From: JBPCOB01 sp051000715
Lineage (GTDB): Bacteria > Actinomycetota > Actinomycetes > JALYNC01
Reading direction: 5' to 3'
Length of the DNA: 11,558 nucleotides
Assembly (NCBI GenBank): GCA_051000715.1
Contig: JBPCOB010000237.1
Location: 1 to 11,558, forward strand
Part shown: positions 5,955 through 11,558 of the stretch, piece after piece
How the letters are laid out: each line of letters opens with the position of its first letter
Numbering within the stretch: position 1 is the first letter of the stretch
Notes under the pieces: model-generated
The model's input: the letters and a program-made list of their open reading frames with translations, nothing else
Database searches by the model: none
What the model was told of the DNA's origin: nothing
Translations under genes and position numbers: made by a program

Positions 5955-6860
5955 CTACCGCGGCAGGAACATCGAGAGCAGCAGCCACACGACCGGGGCG
6001 GTTGGCAGCAGGGAGTCAAGACGATCCATGATCCCCCCGTGGCCGGGTAGCAGGGTGCCCATGTCCTTGATCCCGGTCCGCCGCTTGATCAGCGACTGGC
6101 CGAGGTCGCCCAGGGTCGCCATCGCGGCCACCACCAGTCCCAGCACCGCGCCCTGCCAGACCGAGCCGGGCAGCAGCAGCGTCATCGCGGCCACGCCCGC
6201 GGCCACACTGGCCGCGGCCGATCCGGCCAAACCCTCCCAGGTCTTGCCCGGACTGATGCGGGGCGCCATCCGGTGCCGGCCGAGCAGTACGCCGAAGGCG
6301 AAGCCGCCGACGTCGCTGGCCACGGTCACGAGCAGGAACGTGAGCACCCGGCGGTCGCCGTCCGGAGGTGCCGCCAGCAGCAGCGCGAACCCGGCGAGAA
6401 ACGGCACGTACGCCGCTGCCAGCGCTCCTGCCGTCGTATCGCGGTAAGCGCCCTCCCGGGGTCCGGCCCGGCGCCAGACGGTCGTCACGGCGACCGTCGC
6501 GACCAGGGCCAGCAGCAGTGCACCCGCTCCGCGCAGGTACCCGGCCGCCGCCATTGCGACGGATCCGGCGATCAAGGGCAGCAATGGCGGCCGCAGACCG
6601 AGGACACGCAGCGCCGAGACCAGCTCCCAGCTGCCTACCGACACGGCCAGCGCTGCGACCAGGACGAACGCCGGCTTGTAGGCCACCAGCGGTACGACGG
6701 CCAGCGCCGCCAACACGACACCCACACCGATGGCTACCGGCACGTCCCGACCGGCCCGGCCGCGACCCTTCCCCGGCGCGCCGCTCGACGGCGCGGGAGC
6801 CTGCTCGATCGGCACGAAAGCCGCAGCTCGCCGCGCCGCCGTACCGCTGGCCGCCGTCAA
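5955..6860 (-). CDS. cdsA: phosphatidate cytidylyltransferase (CDP-diacylglycerol synthase)
   Basis: 301 residues. CdsA makes CDP-diacylglycerol from CTP and phosphatidic acid, the branch point for phosphatidylglycerol, cardiolipin and phosphatidylinositol in the membrane. A polar, Pro/Ala-rich tail (1-40) is followed by several hydrophobic segments (about 41-74, 93-130, 145-164, 172-193, 210-253, 285-299). The family signature is complete at 256-282: SLIKRRTGIKDMG, then HGGIMDRLD, with metal-binding Asp residues. SPGKTWEG (203-210) is also diagnostic. The TTG start at 6860 forms a TTGA overlap with the frr stop, implying coupled translation; an in-frame GTG (residue 16) is the main alternative. 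It sits in the usual actinobacterial place after frr. Confidence 0.95.
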   Translation of the reverse strand: MTAASGTAARRAAAFVPIEQAPAPSSGAPGKGRGRAGRDVPVAIGVGVVLAALAVVPLVAYKPAFVLVAALAVSVGSWELVSALRVLGLRPPLLPLIAGSVAMAAAGYLRGAGALLLALVATVAVTTVWRRAGPREGAYRDTTAGALAAAYVPFLAGFALLLAAPPDGDRRVLTFLLVTVASDVGGFAFGVLLGRHRMAPRISPGKTWEGLAGSAAASVAAGVAAMTLLLPGSVWQGAVLGLVVAAMATLGDLGQSLIKRRTGIKDMGTLLPGHGGIMDRLDSLLPTAPVVWLLLSMFLPR

Positions 6861-7414
6861 ACCTCCAGCAGCTCGGCTTCCTTGTGCCGCAGTGCCTCGT
6901 CGACCTGCGCGACGTAGCGGTGAGTCGTCTCCTCGAGCTCCTTCTCCGCCCGGCGTACGTCGTCCTCACCGACCTCGCCGTCCTTGCCCAGGCGCTCGAG
7001 CGCGTCCTTGGCGTGCCGGCGGATGTTGCGGATCGAGATCCGGCCGTCCTCGGCCTTGTGCCGCGCCACCTTGACCAGGTCGCGGCGGCGCTCCTCGGTC
7101 AGCTGGGGAAACACCACCCGGATGATCGAGCCGTCGTTGGTCGGGTTGACGCCGAGGTCGCTGTCGCGGATCGCCCGCTCGATGGAGCCGAGCGAGCTCT
7201 TGTCGTACGGCGAGATCACCGCCATGCGCGGTTCCGGCACCGTCATCGAGGCGAGCTGGTTGATCGGTGTGGTGGCCCCGTAGTAGTCCACCACCAGCTT
7301 GGCGAACATCTGGGGGCTGGCCCGACCGGCACGGACGGCGGCCAGGTCGTCCCTGGTCACGCCGAGGGCCTTGTCCATCTTCTCCTCTGCCTCGAGGAGG
7401 GTGTCGTCGATCAC
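6857..7414 (-). CDS. frr: ribosome recycling factor
   Basis: 185 residues, exactly the usual length. RRF works with EF-G to split the ribosome after termination. Visible family segments: the start MIDDTLLEAEEKMDKAL, LAAVRAGRASPQMF (24-37), TPINQLASMTVPEPRM (49-64), the NDGSIIRVVFPQLTEERRR stretch near 92-110, and long helices at both ends that form the tRNA-mimic three-helix bundle. The GTG start at 7414 is chosen because it gives the family N-terminus and has AGGAG (7420-7424) 5 bases upstream; the open frame continues to 7477 but overlaps pyrH. It lies 19 bases after pyrH and overlaps cdsA by 4 bases. Confidence 0.97.
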   Translation of the reverse strand: MIDDTLLEAEEKMDKALGVTRDDLAAVRAGRASPQMFAKLVVDYYGATTPINQLASMTVPEPRMAVISPYDKSSLGSIERAIRDSDLGVNPTNDGSIIRVVFPQLTEERRRDLVKVARHKAEDGRISIRNIRRHAKDALERLGKDGEVGEDDVRRAEKELEETTHRYVAQVDEALRHKEAELLEV

Positions 7415-7433
7415 GAGAACTCCTAGGGAACGG

Positions 7434-8207
7434 TCACGAGGAGGCGGGGGCGACGAGCGTCCCGATCTTTTCACCACGGCTGACGCGGACGATGTTGCCC
7501 TCGGTCATCAGGTCGAACACGACGATCGGCAGGCCGTTGTCCATGCACAGGCTGATGGCGGTCGCGTCCATGACCTTCAGCCGGCGGCTCAGCACCTCGC
7601 CGTAGGTGAGCCGGTCGAAGCGGACGGCGTCGGGGTTGGTGCGTGGGTCGGCGTCGTACACGCCGTCGACCCGGGTGCCCTTGAGGACCGCCTGCGCCCC
7701 GATCTCCAGTGCGCGCTGGGCCGCGCAGGTGTCGGTGGAGAAGAACGGTGCCCCCAGGCCGGCTCCGAAGATCACCACCCGGCCCTTCTCCAGGTGCCGG
7801 ATGGCCCGCCGGGGGACGTAGGGCTCGGCCACCTGCCCCATCGCGATGGCGGTCTGCACCCGGGTTTCCACACCCGCCCGCTCCAGGAAGTCCTGAAGGG
7901 CCAGACAGTTGATCACCGTGCTGAGCATGCCCATGTAGTCGGCCCGGCTGCGGTCCATGCCCTGCTCGGACAGCGAGGCGCCGCGGAACATGTTCCCGCC
8001 GCCCACCACGACGGCGATCTGGATGCCGCCGGACCCGGCGTCGAGGATCTGTCGGGCCATCGAGGCGACGAAGCCCGGGTCGATGCCGAGGCGCTCGGAG
8101 CCGGCGAAGGCCTCGCCGGAGAGCTTGAGCAGCACCCGTCCCCAGACCGGCGGGTCGGCCGGCTCGGCGGCGTCGCCGCCGGCGATGGAGGCGTCGGAGT
8201 CGGTCAC
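7434..8207 (-). CDS. pyrH: UMP kinase
   Basis: 257 residues. PyrH phosphorylates UMP to UDP in pyrimidine nucleotide synthesis and belongs to the amino-acid kinase fold. Visible motifs: LLKLSGEAFAG (26-36, ATP and phosphate site), VVVGGGNMFRG (67-77), RADYMGMLSTVIN (88-100, UMP contact), VVIFGAGLGAPFFSTDT (144-160), KGTRVDGVYDADP (176-188) and the final EGNIVRVSRGEKIGTLV. The first 20 residues are an Asp/Ala-rich extension common in actinobacteria. The GTG start at 8207 has a perfect AGGAGG (8216-8221) 8 bases upstream, the best Shine-Dalgarno in the operon. It lies 49 bases after tsf and 19 before frr. Confidence 0.97.
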   Translation of the reverse strand: MTDSDASIAGGDAAEPADPPVWGRVLLKLSGEAFAGSERLGIDPGFVASMARQILDAGSGGIQIAVVVGGGNMFRGASLSEQGMDRSRADYMGMLSTVINCLALQDFLERAGVETRVQTAIAMGQVAEPYVPRRAIRHLEKGRVVIFGAGLGAPFFSTDTCAAQRALEIGAQAVLKGTRVDGVYDADPRTNPDAVRFDRLTYGEVLSRRLKVMDATAISLCMDNGLPIVVFDLMTEGNIVRVSRGEKIGTLVAPASS

Positions 8208-8256
8208 GCTGGGCGCCTCCTAGTCGCGGTCCGCTGCAGTCTGCCCTACGCCGCGC

Positions 8257-8871
8257 TCAGCCCTGGCCCACTCGGTAACGGGCGAACCGGCGTACGGCGA
8301 TCTTCTCGCCTAGCGCAGCTCCCACCTCGTCGAGCAGCGTCGAGATCGTCTTCTTGTTGTCCTTGACGAATGGCTGCTCGAGCAGGCAGGCCGCCTTGTA
8401 GTAGCCGGAGATCCGCCCGTCGACGATCTTGTCGAGAGCCGCCTCCGGCTTGCCCTCCTCGCGGGCCGCCGCCGTGTAGATCTTCCGCTCCGACTCGACG
8501 ACCTCGTTCGGGACGTCGTCCTTGGTGATGTAGAGCGGGTCCGCCGAGGCGATGTGCAGGGCCAGCTCCTTCGCCAGGCCCTGGAACTGGTCGGTCTTGG
8601 CGACGAAGTCGGTCTCGCAGTTGAGCTCGAGCAGTACGCCGACCGTCGGCGGCAGATCGGGGTTTGAGCGGTGCAGGTAGGAATGCACCATTCCGTTGGA
8701 GGCGCTGCGGCCACTGCGCTTCGCGACCCCCGCGAGGTTCTTCTCGCGGAGGAAGGCCAGCGCCTTGTCCATGTCACCGGCGTTCTCGGTCAGCGCCCTC
8801 TTCACGTCCATCATGCCGGCGCCGGAGAGCTCGCGGAGCTTCTTGATGTCCGCGGCGGTGAAGTCGGCCAT
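8257..8871 (-). CDS. tsf: elongation factor Ts, compact form
   Basis: 204 residues. EF-Ts is the nucleotide exchange factor that releases GDP from EF-Tu. The N-terminal UBA-like domain is clear (MADFTAADIKKLRELSGAG to about 50), then VGVLLELNCETDFVAKT (77-93) carries the conserved TDFV that inserts into EF-Tu, and the C-terminal part (DKIVDGRISGYYKAACLLEQ, then VKDNKKTISTLL) is typical. Compared with the roughly 270-residue actinobacterial form, which has two core subdomains, this one joins a YLHR segment directly to the NCETDF strand and lacks about 70 residues, like short EF-Ts of Thermus. No frameshift is apparent. ATG at 8871, with GAAAGAG about 10 bases upstream. It follows rpsB by 42 bases, the standard order. 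Confidence 0.96.
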   Translation of the reverse strand: MADFTAADIKKLRELSGAGMMDVKRALTENAGDMDKALAFLREKNLAGVAKRSGRSASNGMVHSYLHRSNPDLPPTVGVLLELNCETDFVAKTDQFQGLAKELALHIASADPLYITKDDVPNEVVESERKIYTAAAREEGKPEAALDKIVDGRISGYYKAACLLEQPFVKDNKKTISTLLDEVGAALGEKIAVRRFARYRVGQG

Positions 8872-8913
8872 GGCGATGTCGTCTCTTTCTTCGCGGTCGG
8901 GTGGTGGTGTCGG

Positions 8914-9897
8914 TCAGGCGGTCGGCTGCGCATCCGTGGGCTGGGGGACGGCCTCCGGGGAGGCAGGACTGTCCGGCGGCTCGCCGTCCGGGTGCGCGTC
9001 TGCTGCCGGGGGGGCGCCTGCTGCCGGCGGGGCAACCGGTGACGAAACCGCCTCGGCGGACCGCGGGGCGCCGTCCTCGGCAGGGAGGGTGTCGGCACGC
9101 GGCGGTGCGGCCACCTCCGTCGGCGTCAGCAGCTCTCGCTCCCAGTCGGCGAGAGGCTCGTCGGCGCCCAGCCGGCCGGGCTCGGGCTTGTCGTCCTCGC
9201 GGCCGCCGCCCGCCCGCGCCATCAGGCCTTCGGCCACCGCGTCGGCGATCACCCGAGTCAACAAGGTCACGCTGCGGATCGCGTCGTCGTTGCCCGGGAT
9301 CTTGTAATCGACTTCGTCGGGGTCACAGTTGGTGTCCAGAATCGCCACCACGGGGATTCCGAGCTTGCGGGCCTCGCCGACGGCGATGTGCTCCTTCTTG
9401 GTGTCGACCACCCAGATGGCGCTGGGCACCCGGCCCATGTCCCGGATTCCGCCCAGCGTTCGGGCCAGCTTCGCCCGCTCGCGGGACAGGACCAGCGACT
9501 CCTTCTTCGTACGGACCATGTCGCCGCCGGTCTGCTCGAGCGCCTCCAGCTCCTTGAGCCGCTGCAACCGCTTGTGCACGGTCGAGAAGTTCGTGAGCAT
9601 GCCGCCGAGCCAACGCTGGTTGACGTACGGCATGCCGACCCTGGTCGCCTGGTCGGCGATGGCCTCCTGACCCTGCCTCTTGGTGGCTACGAACAGGATG
9701 CTGCCGCCGTGGGCGACGGTCTCCTTGACGAACTCGTACGCCCGGTCGATGTAGGACAGCGACTGCTGCAGGTCGATGATGTAGATGCCGTTGCGCTCGG
9801 TGAAGATGAAACGCTTCATCTTCGGGTTCCACCGACGGGTCTGGTGCCCGAAGTGGACGCCGCTCTCGAGCAGCTCCCGCATGGTGACGACGGCCAT
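8914..9897 (-). CDS. rpsB: 30S ribosomal protein S2 with long C-terminal tail
   Basis: 327 residues. S2 sits at the head-body junction of the 30S subunit and is needed for S1 binding and initiation. The core (1 to about 228) is fully conserved: MRELLESGVHFGHQTRRWNP, FIFTERNGIYIIDLQQ, the QRWLGGMLTNF segment (94-104), and IPVVAILDTNCDPDEVDYKI (181-200). From about residue 229 a tail of about 100 residues is rich in Ala, Pro, Asp and Glu with PPAAGAPPAADAHP-like repeats; such tails occur in actinobacterial S2 but this is at the long end. ATG at 9897 with AAGAAGGG (9904-9911) 6 bases upstream; the frame stays open to 10488 but that part is antisense-like and overlaps coaA. First gene of the translation operon, followed by tsf. 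Confidence 0.97.
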   Translation of the reverse strand: MAVVTMRELLESGVHFGHQTRRWNPKMKRFIFTERNGIYIIDLQQSLSYIDRAYEFVKETVAHGGSILFVATKRQGQEAIADQATRVGMPYVNQRWLGGMLTNFSTVHKRLQRLKELEALEQTGGDMVRTKKESLVLSRERAKLARTLGGIRDMGRVPSAIWVVDTKKEHIAVGEARKLGIPVVAILDTNCDPDEVDYKIPGNDDAIRSVTLLTRVIADAVAEGLMARAGGGREDDKPEPGRLGADEPLADWERELLTPTEVAAPPRADTLPAEDGAPRSAEAVSSPVAPPAAGAPPAADAHPDGEPPDSPASPEAVPQPTDAQPTA

Positions 9898-10094
9898 GCC
9901 GTGCCCTTCTTCCGCCCGCTCGGCGCTCGCCGTCGGGCGCTCGGTTGTCGCGGTCGGCCGGTCGGCCGCCGCCCTGACGCCCGCACCGGCGTACCGCACC
10001 CGGGTAGAAGAACCCGGGACCGACGGTCCGGCCCCGCTCGCTGGAGCGGGAAGAGGGCGTGCGAAGTCGGCCCGAAACCCGGACCGCTGGGGGG
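9898..10094 (-). promoter_or_regulatory. hairpin-rich 5' leader of rpsB, candidate autoregulatory RNA
   Basis: The predicted leader of about 190 bases carries four inverted repeats. CCCGCTC-GCTG-GAGCGGG (10033-10050) is a perfect 7-bp stem. GGACCG-A-CGGTCC (10017-10029) is a palindrome. CCCGGGT-AGAAGA-ACCCGGG (9999-10018) is a perfect 7-bp stem that shares bases with the palindrome, so the two cannot form together. CGCCCG/CGGGCG (9913-9918 with 9934-9939) closes a stem next to the Shine-Dalgarno (9904-9911). Leaders of rpsB in other bacteria bind free S2 and repress the rpsB-tsf operon; whether this one does is inference. Confidence 0.45.
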
Positions 10095-10100
10095 AGTGTA
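10095..10100 (-). promoter_or_regulatory. candidate -10 element of the rpsB operon
   Basis: Read on the minus strand this is TACACT, a good TANNNT match, with a poor -35 (TTCGCG, 19 bases away). TTGACC and TTGACT occur further upstream but at the wrong spacing. Transcription would start near 10088. Confidence 0.35.
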
Positions 10101-10143
10101 CGCCGGGGACGCTGGCAGCCGCGAACGACTGGACCCGGCGGCG

Positions 10144-10180
10144 GTCAACCGCGAACGGCCAGGATAGGGAGTCAACCGCG
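10144..10180. repeat. 10-bp direct repeat upstream of the rpsB promoter
   Basis: GTCAACCGCG occurs at 10144-10153 and again at 10171-10180, 27 bases apart start to start. The left copy is part of the palindrome GCGGT-CA-ACCGC (10142-10153); the right copy overlaps the coaA stop. On the minus strand each copy carries a TTGAC. A regulator site or tandem -35 boxes are possible, and chance is possible too. Confidence 0.3.
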
Positions 10181-11098
10181 GCGGAGGCTGACGGCCTCGA
10201 CGGCGTGAGCTGGTCCCTTGCGCAGCAGGACGTCGGCCCGCTCCCGCGTCGAGGCGATGTTCTCGCGCAGGTTGACCGCGTTGACGGTGTCCCAGATGTG
10301 CCGCGCCGTGGCCTTCGCCTCGGCGTCGGACAGGGTGGCGTAGCGGGTGAAGTAGGACCGGGGGTCCGCGAAGGCGCTGCCTCGCAGCCCGAGAAAGCGC
10401 TCGACGTACCAACGGCGCAGGTCGCCCTCCGCGGCGTCGACGTAGACCGTGAAGTCCAACAGGTCGGAGACGAACAGGCCGCCGTCACGACGGCGGACCG
10501 GTGGCTGGAGCAGGTTCAGACCCTCCACGATCACGATGTCCGGGCTGCGGAGCACCTGGCGTTCCCCTGGGCGCACGTCGTAGCTGACGTGGTCGTAGAC
10601 CGGCGCGAGCACCTCCGGAGCGCCTGAGCGAAGTTCGAGGAGAAAGCGGATCAGCGCCTTTCGGTCGTAGCTCTCCGGGAAGCCCTTGCGCTGGAGCAGG
10701 TTGCGCTGCTCGAGCACCCGGTTGGGGAGCAGGAACCCGTCGGTGGCGACGATGTCAACGGCGTGAGCCCTGCGGCGGGCCAGCAGCGCCTGCAGGATGC
10801 GTGCCGTGGTGCTCTTGCCTGCGGCCACGCTCCCCGCCAGACCGAGGACGAAGGGTCGCCGTGGCGTCGGCCGCCCGAGGAAGCCGGCCGTGGCAGCGCA
10901 CCGGTCGCGGTCGGCGGCGCATCGCAGCTCGACGAGCTGGGCAAGTGGCCGGTAGACCTCGGCGACCTCGGCGAACCCCACCGGCTCGTTGCGGCCGCGC
11001 AGCCGGCCGAGCTCCTCAGCGTCGACCGGTGGGGGCTCCGCCGAGCCCAGGCGGGCCCAGTCCGCCCGGTCAAAGACGGTTCGCGGCAGGTCAGTCAC
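10172..11098 (-). CDS. coaA: pantothenate kinase, type I
   Basis: 308 residues, normal for the type I enzyme. CoaA phosphorylates pantothenate with ATP, the first and usually rate-controlling step of coenzyme A synthesis, and is inhibited by CoA and its thioesters. The Walker A loop GLAGSVAAGKST is at 86-97. VDIVATDGFLLPN (114-126), RKGFPESYD (137-145), PVYDHVSYDV (166-175) and IVIVEGLNLLQ (188-198) are the diagnostic P-loop kinase segments, and the C-terminal NAVNLRENI completes the family. The GTG at 11098 follows AGGAGG (11102-11107) by only 3 bases, which is short; an in-frame GTG at 11110 is the alternative and lacks a Shine-Dalgarno. It lies 274 bases upstream of rpsB on the same strand and diverges from the M23 gene. 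Confidence 0.96.
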   Translation of the reverse strand: MTDLPRTVFDRADWARLGSAEPPPVDAEELGRLRGRNEPVGFAEVAEVYRPLAQLVELRCAADRDRCAATAGFLGRPTPRRPFVLGLAGSVAAGKSTTARILQALLARRRAHAVDIVATDGFLLPNRVLEQRNLLQRKGFPESYDRKALIRFLLELRSGAPEVLAPVYDHVSYDVRPGERQVLRSPDIVIVEGLNLLQPPVRRRDGGLFVSDLLDFTVYVDAAEGDLRRWYVERFLGLRGSAFADPRSYFTRYATLSDAEAKATARHIWDTVNAVNLRENIASTRERADVLLRKGPAHAVEAVSLRRG

Positions 11099-11219
11099 CG
11101 GCCTCCTCACCTTCGACGCCTGTGCACATCCTGGCGGCGTCCCCAGATGTCGTCGCTGGCCTGTCGGCGCCGGTCCTGCAGCGGTGACCCTGAGGCCGGT
11201 CAGGCGAAGGGAGGGCCTC
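11099..11219. promoter_or_regulatory. divergent intergenic region between coaA and the M23 gene
   Basis: These 121 bases should hold both promoters. I see no convincing -35/-10 pair on either strand. CCTGA-GGCCGG-TCAGG (11189-11204) is a 5-bp inverted repeat just before the M23 Shine-Dalgarno and could be an operator or chance. Confidence 0.3.
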
Positions 11220-11534
11220 ATGCTGTCGCTGTCGCGAGCCCGGGTCCGGTCCGGGGTGCTCGTCGCGCTGTTGTTCGGACTTCCGCTCGGCTGGTCGTCG
11301 CCGGCCGGTGCGTCGTCGTCAGCCGACTGGCGCTGGCCGTTGGTGGGGGTGCCCACGGTGCTGCGGCCGTTCCAACCACCGCCGACTCCGTACGCCGCCG
11401 GACACCGCGGCGTCGACCTGGCGGCGCCGACGGGTGCGTCCGTGCTCGCGGCCGGCAACGGAGTGATCGGATTCGCCGGCATGCTGGCCGGGCGCGGCGT
11501 CGTCACCGTGGTGCACACGACGGTTTCGTTATGA
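11220..11534 (+). pseudogene. secreted M23 (LytM-type) peptidase, open frame interrupted by TGA
   Basis: 104 residues before a TGA at 11532-11534. ATG at 11220 has GAAGGGAGG about 6 bases upstream. Residues 1 to about 31 are a signal peptide (MLSLSRARVRSG, hydrophobic LVALLFGLPLGW, then AGA before SSS). The next part is the start of an M23 domain: WRWPLVGVPTVLRPFQPP, then HRGVDLAAPTGASVLAAGNG with the zinc ligands His and Asp of HxxxD, and GVIGFAGMLAGRGVVTVVH. The second metal motif HxH, expected some 60-80 residues later, is missing because of the stop. The codons after TGA in the same frame read RRYSPGAS, similar to the family's LRTTYEPV segment, so the domain seems interrupted rather than naturally short. 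A sequence error, nonsense mutation or frameshift are all possible; the window ends 24 bases later. M23 genes commonly diverge from rpsB in actinobacteria. Confidence 0.7.
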
Positions 11535-11558
11535 CGTCGTTACAGCCCCGGTGCCTCC

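Noticed and set aside
7299..8366. Plus-strand open frame of 355 codons opposite frr and pyrH
   Set aside because: It is fully antisense to pyrH and parts of frr and tsf; its His/Gly/Val-rich product is a shadow of the real frame.
8999..9033. Tandem GC-rich repeat
   Set aside because: It encodes the repetitive Ala/Pro tail of S2 and needs no separate explanation.
9898..10488. N-terminal extension of S2 upstream of 9897
   Set aside because: S2 similarity starts exactly at the ATG at 9897, which has a Shine-Dalgarno; the extension overlaps coaA.
1..11558. tRNA, rRNA, CRISPR array, transposase or phage genes
   Set aside because: No cloverleaf-like segment, regularly spaced repeat series or recognisable mobile-element protein was found by reading both strands.

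Overview
The window is high-GC chromosomal DNA from an actinobacterium. The main evidence is the minus-strand cluster rpsB-tsf-pyrH-frr-cdsA with rlmN downstream, an S2 protein with a long Ala/Pro-rich tail, a secreted M23 peptidase gene diverging from the right edge of that block, frequent GTG and TTG starts, and a -10-only (leaderless) promoter. I cannot name the genus. The EF-Ts is the compact form (204 residues), not the roughly 270-residue form of Mycobacterium or Streptomyces, so the source is probably not one of those two groups.

Left part (1-3669, plus strand). The window opens inside the C-terminal end of an AlkA-like DNA glycosylase gene that seems to have lost its catalytic aspartate. 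Next come a class III PLP aminotransferase, a secreted LamG/concanavalin-A-like protein with its own promoter, a 311-base gene-free stretch holding a 15-bp-arm inverted repeat and short direct repeats, and a two-gene Phd/PIN (VapBC-type) toxin-antitoxin module that appears to be transcribed without a leader. Short similar motifs lie on both sides of the module, so this part looks like accessory DNA.

Central and right part (3712-11098, minus strand). Transcribed right to left are coaA (pantothenate kinase), a 274-base gap with the probable rpsB promoter and a hairpin-rich leader, then rpsB (S2), tsf (EF-Ts), pyrH (UMP kinase), frr (ribosome recycling factor), cdsA (CDP-diacylglycerol synthase), an unrecognised SRPBCC-like protein, rlmN (23S rRNA/tRNA adenine-C2 methyltransferase) and a HIT-family protein. 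From rpsB to the HIT gene all gaps are under 60 bp, and two junctions (frr/cdsA and rlmN/HIT) are 4-base TTGA start-stop overlaps. This suggests one long translation, nucleotide and phospholipid operon.

Right edge (11220-11558, plus strand). A secreted M23 (LytM-type) peptidase gene starts here but meets an in-frame TGA inside the catalytic domain. The bases after the stop still read like the family, so it may be a broken gene or a sequence error.

I found no tRNA, rRNA, CRISPR array, transposase or phage gene. No clear new multi-gene system is present. The best leads are the rpsB leader, the interrupted M23 gene, the degenerate AlkA, the uncharacterised operon genes and the repeats around the toxin-antitoxin module.
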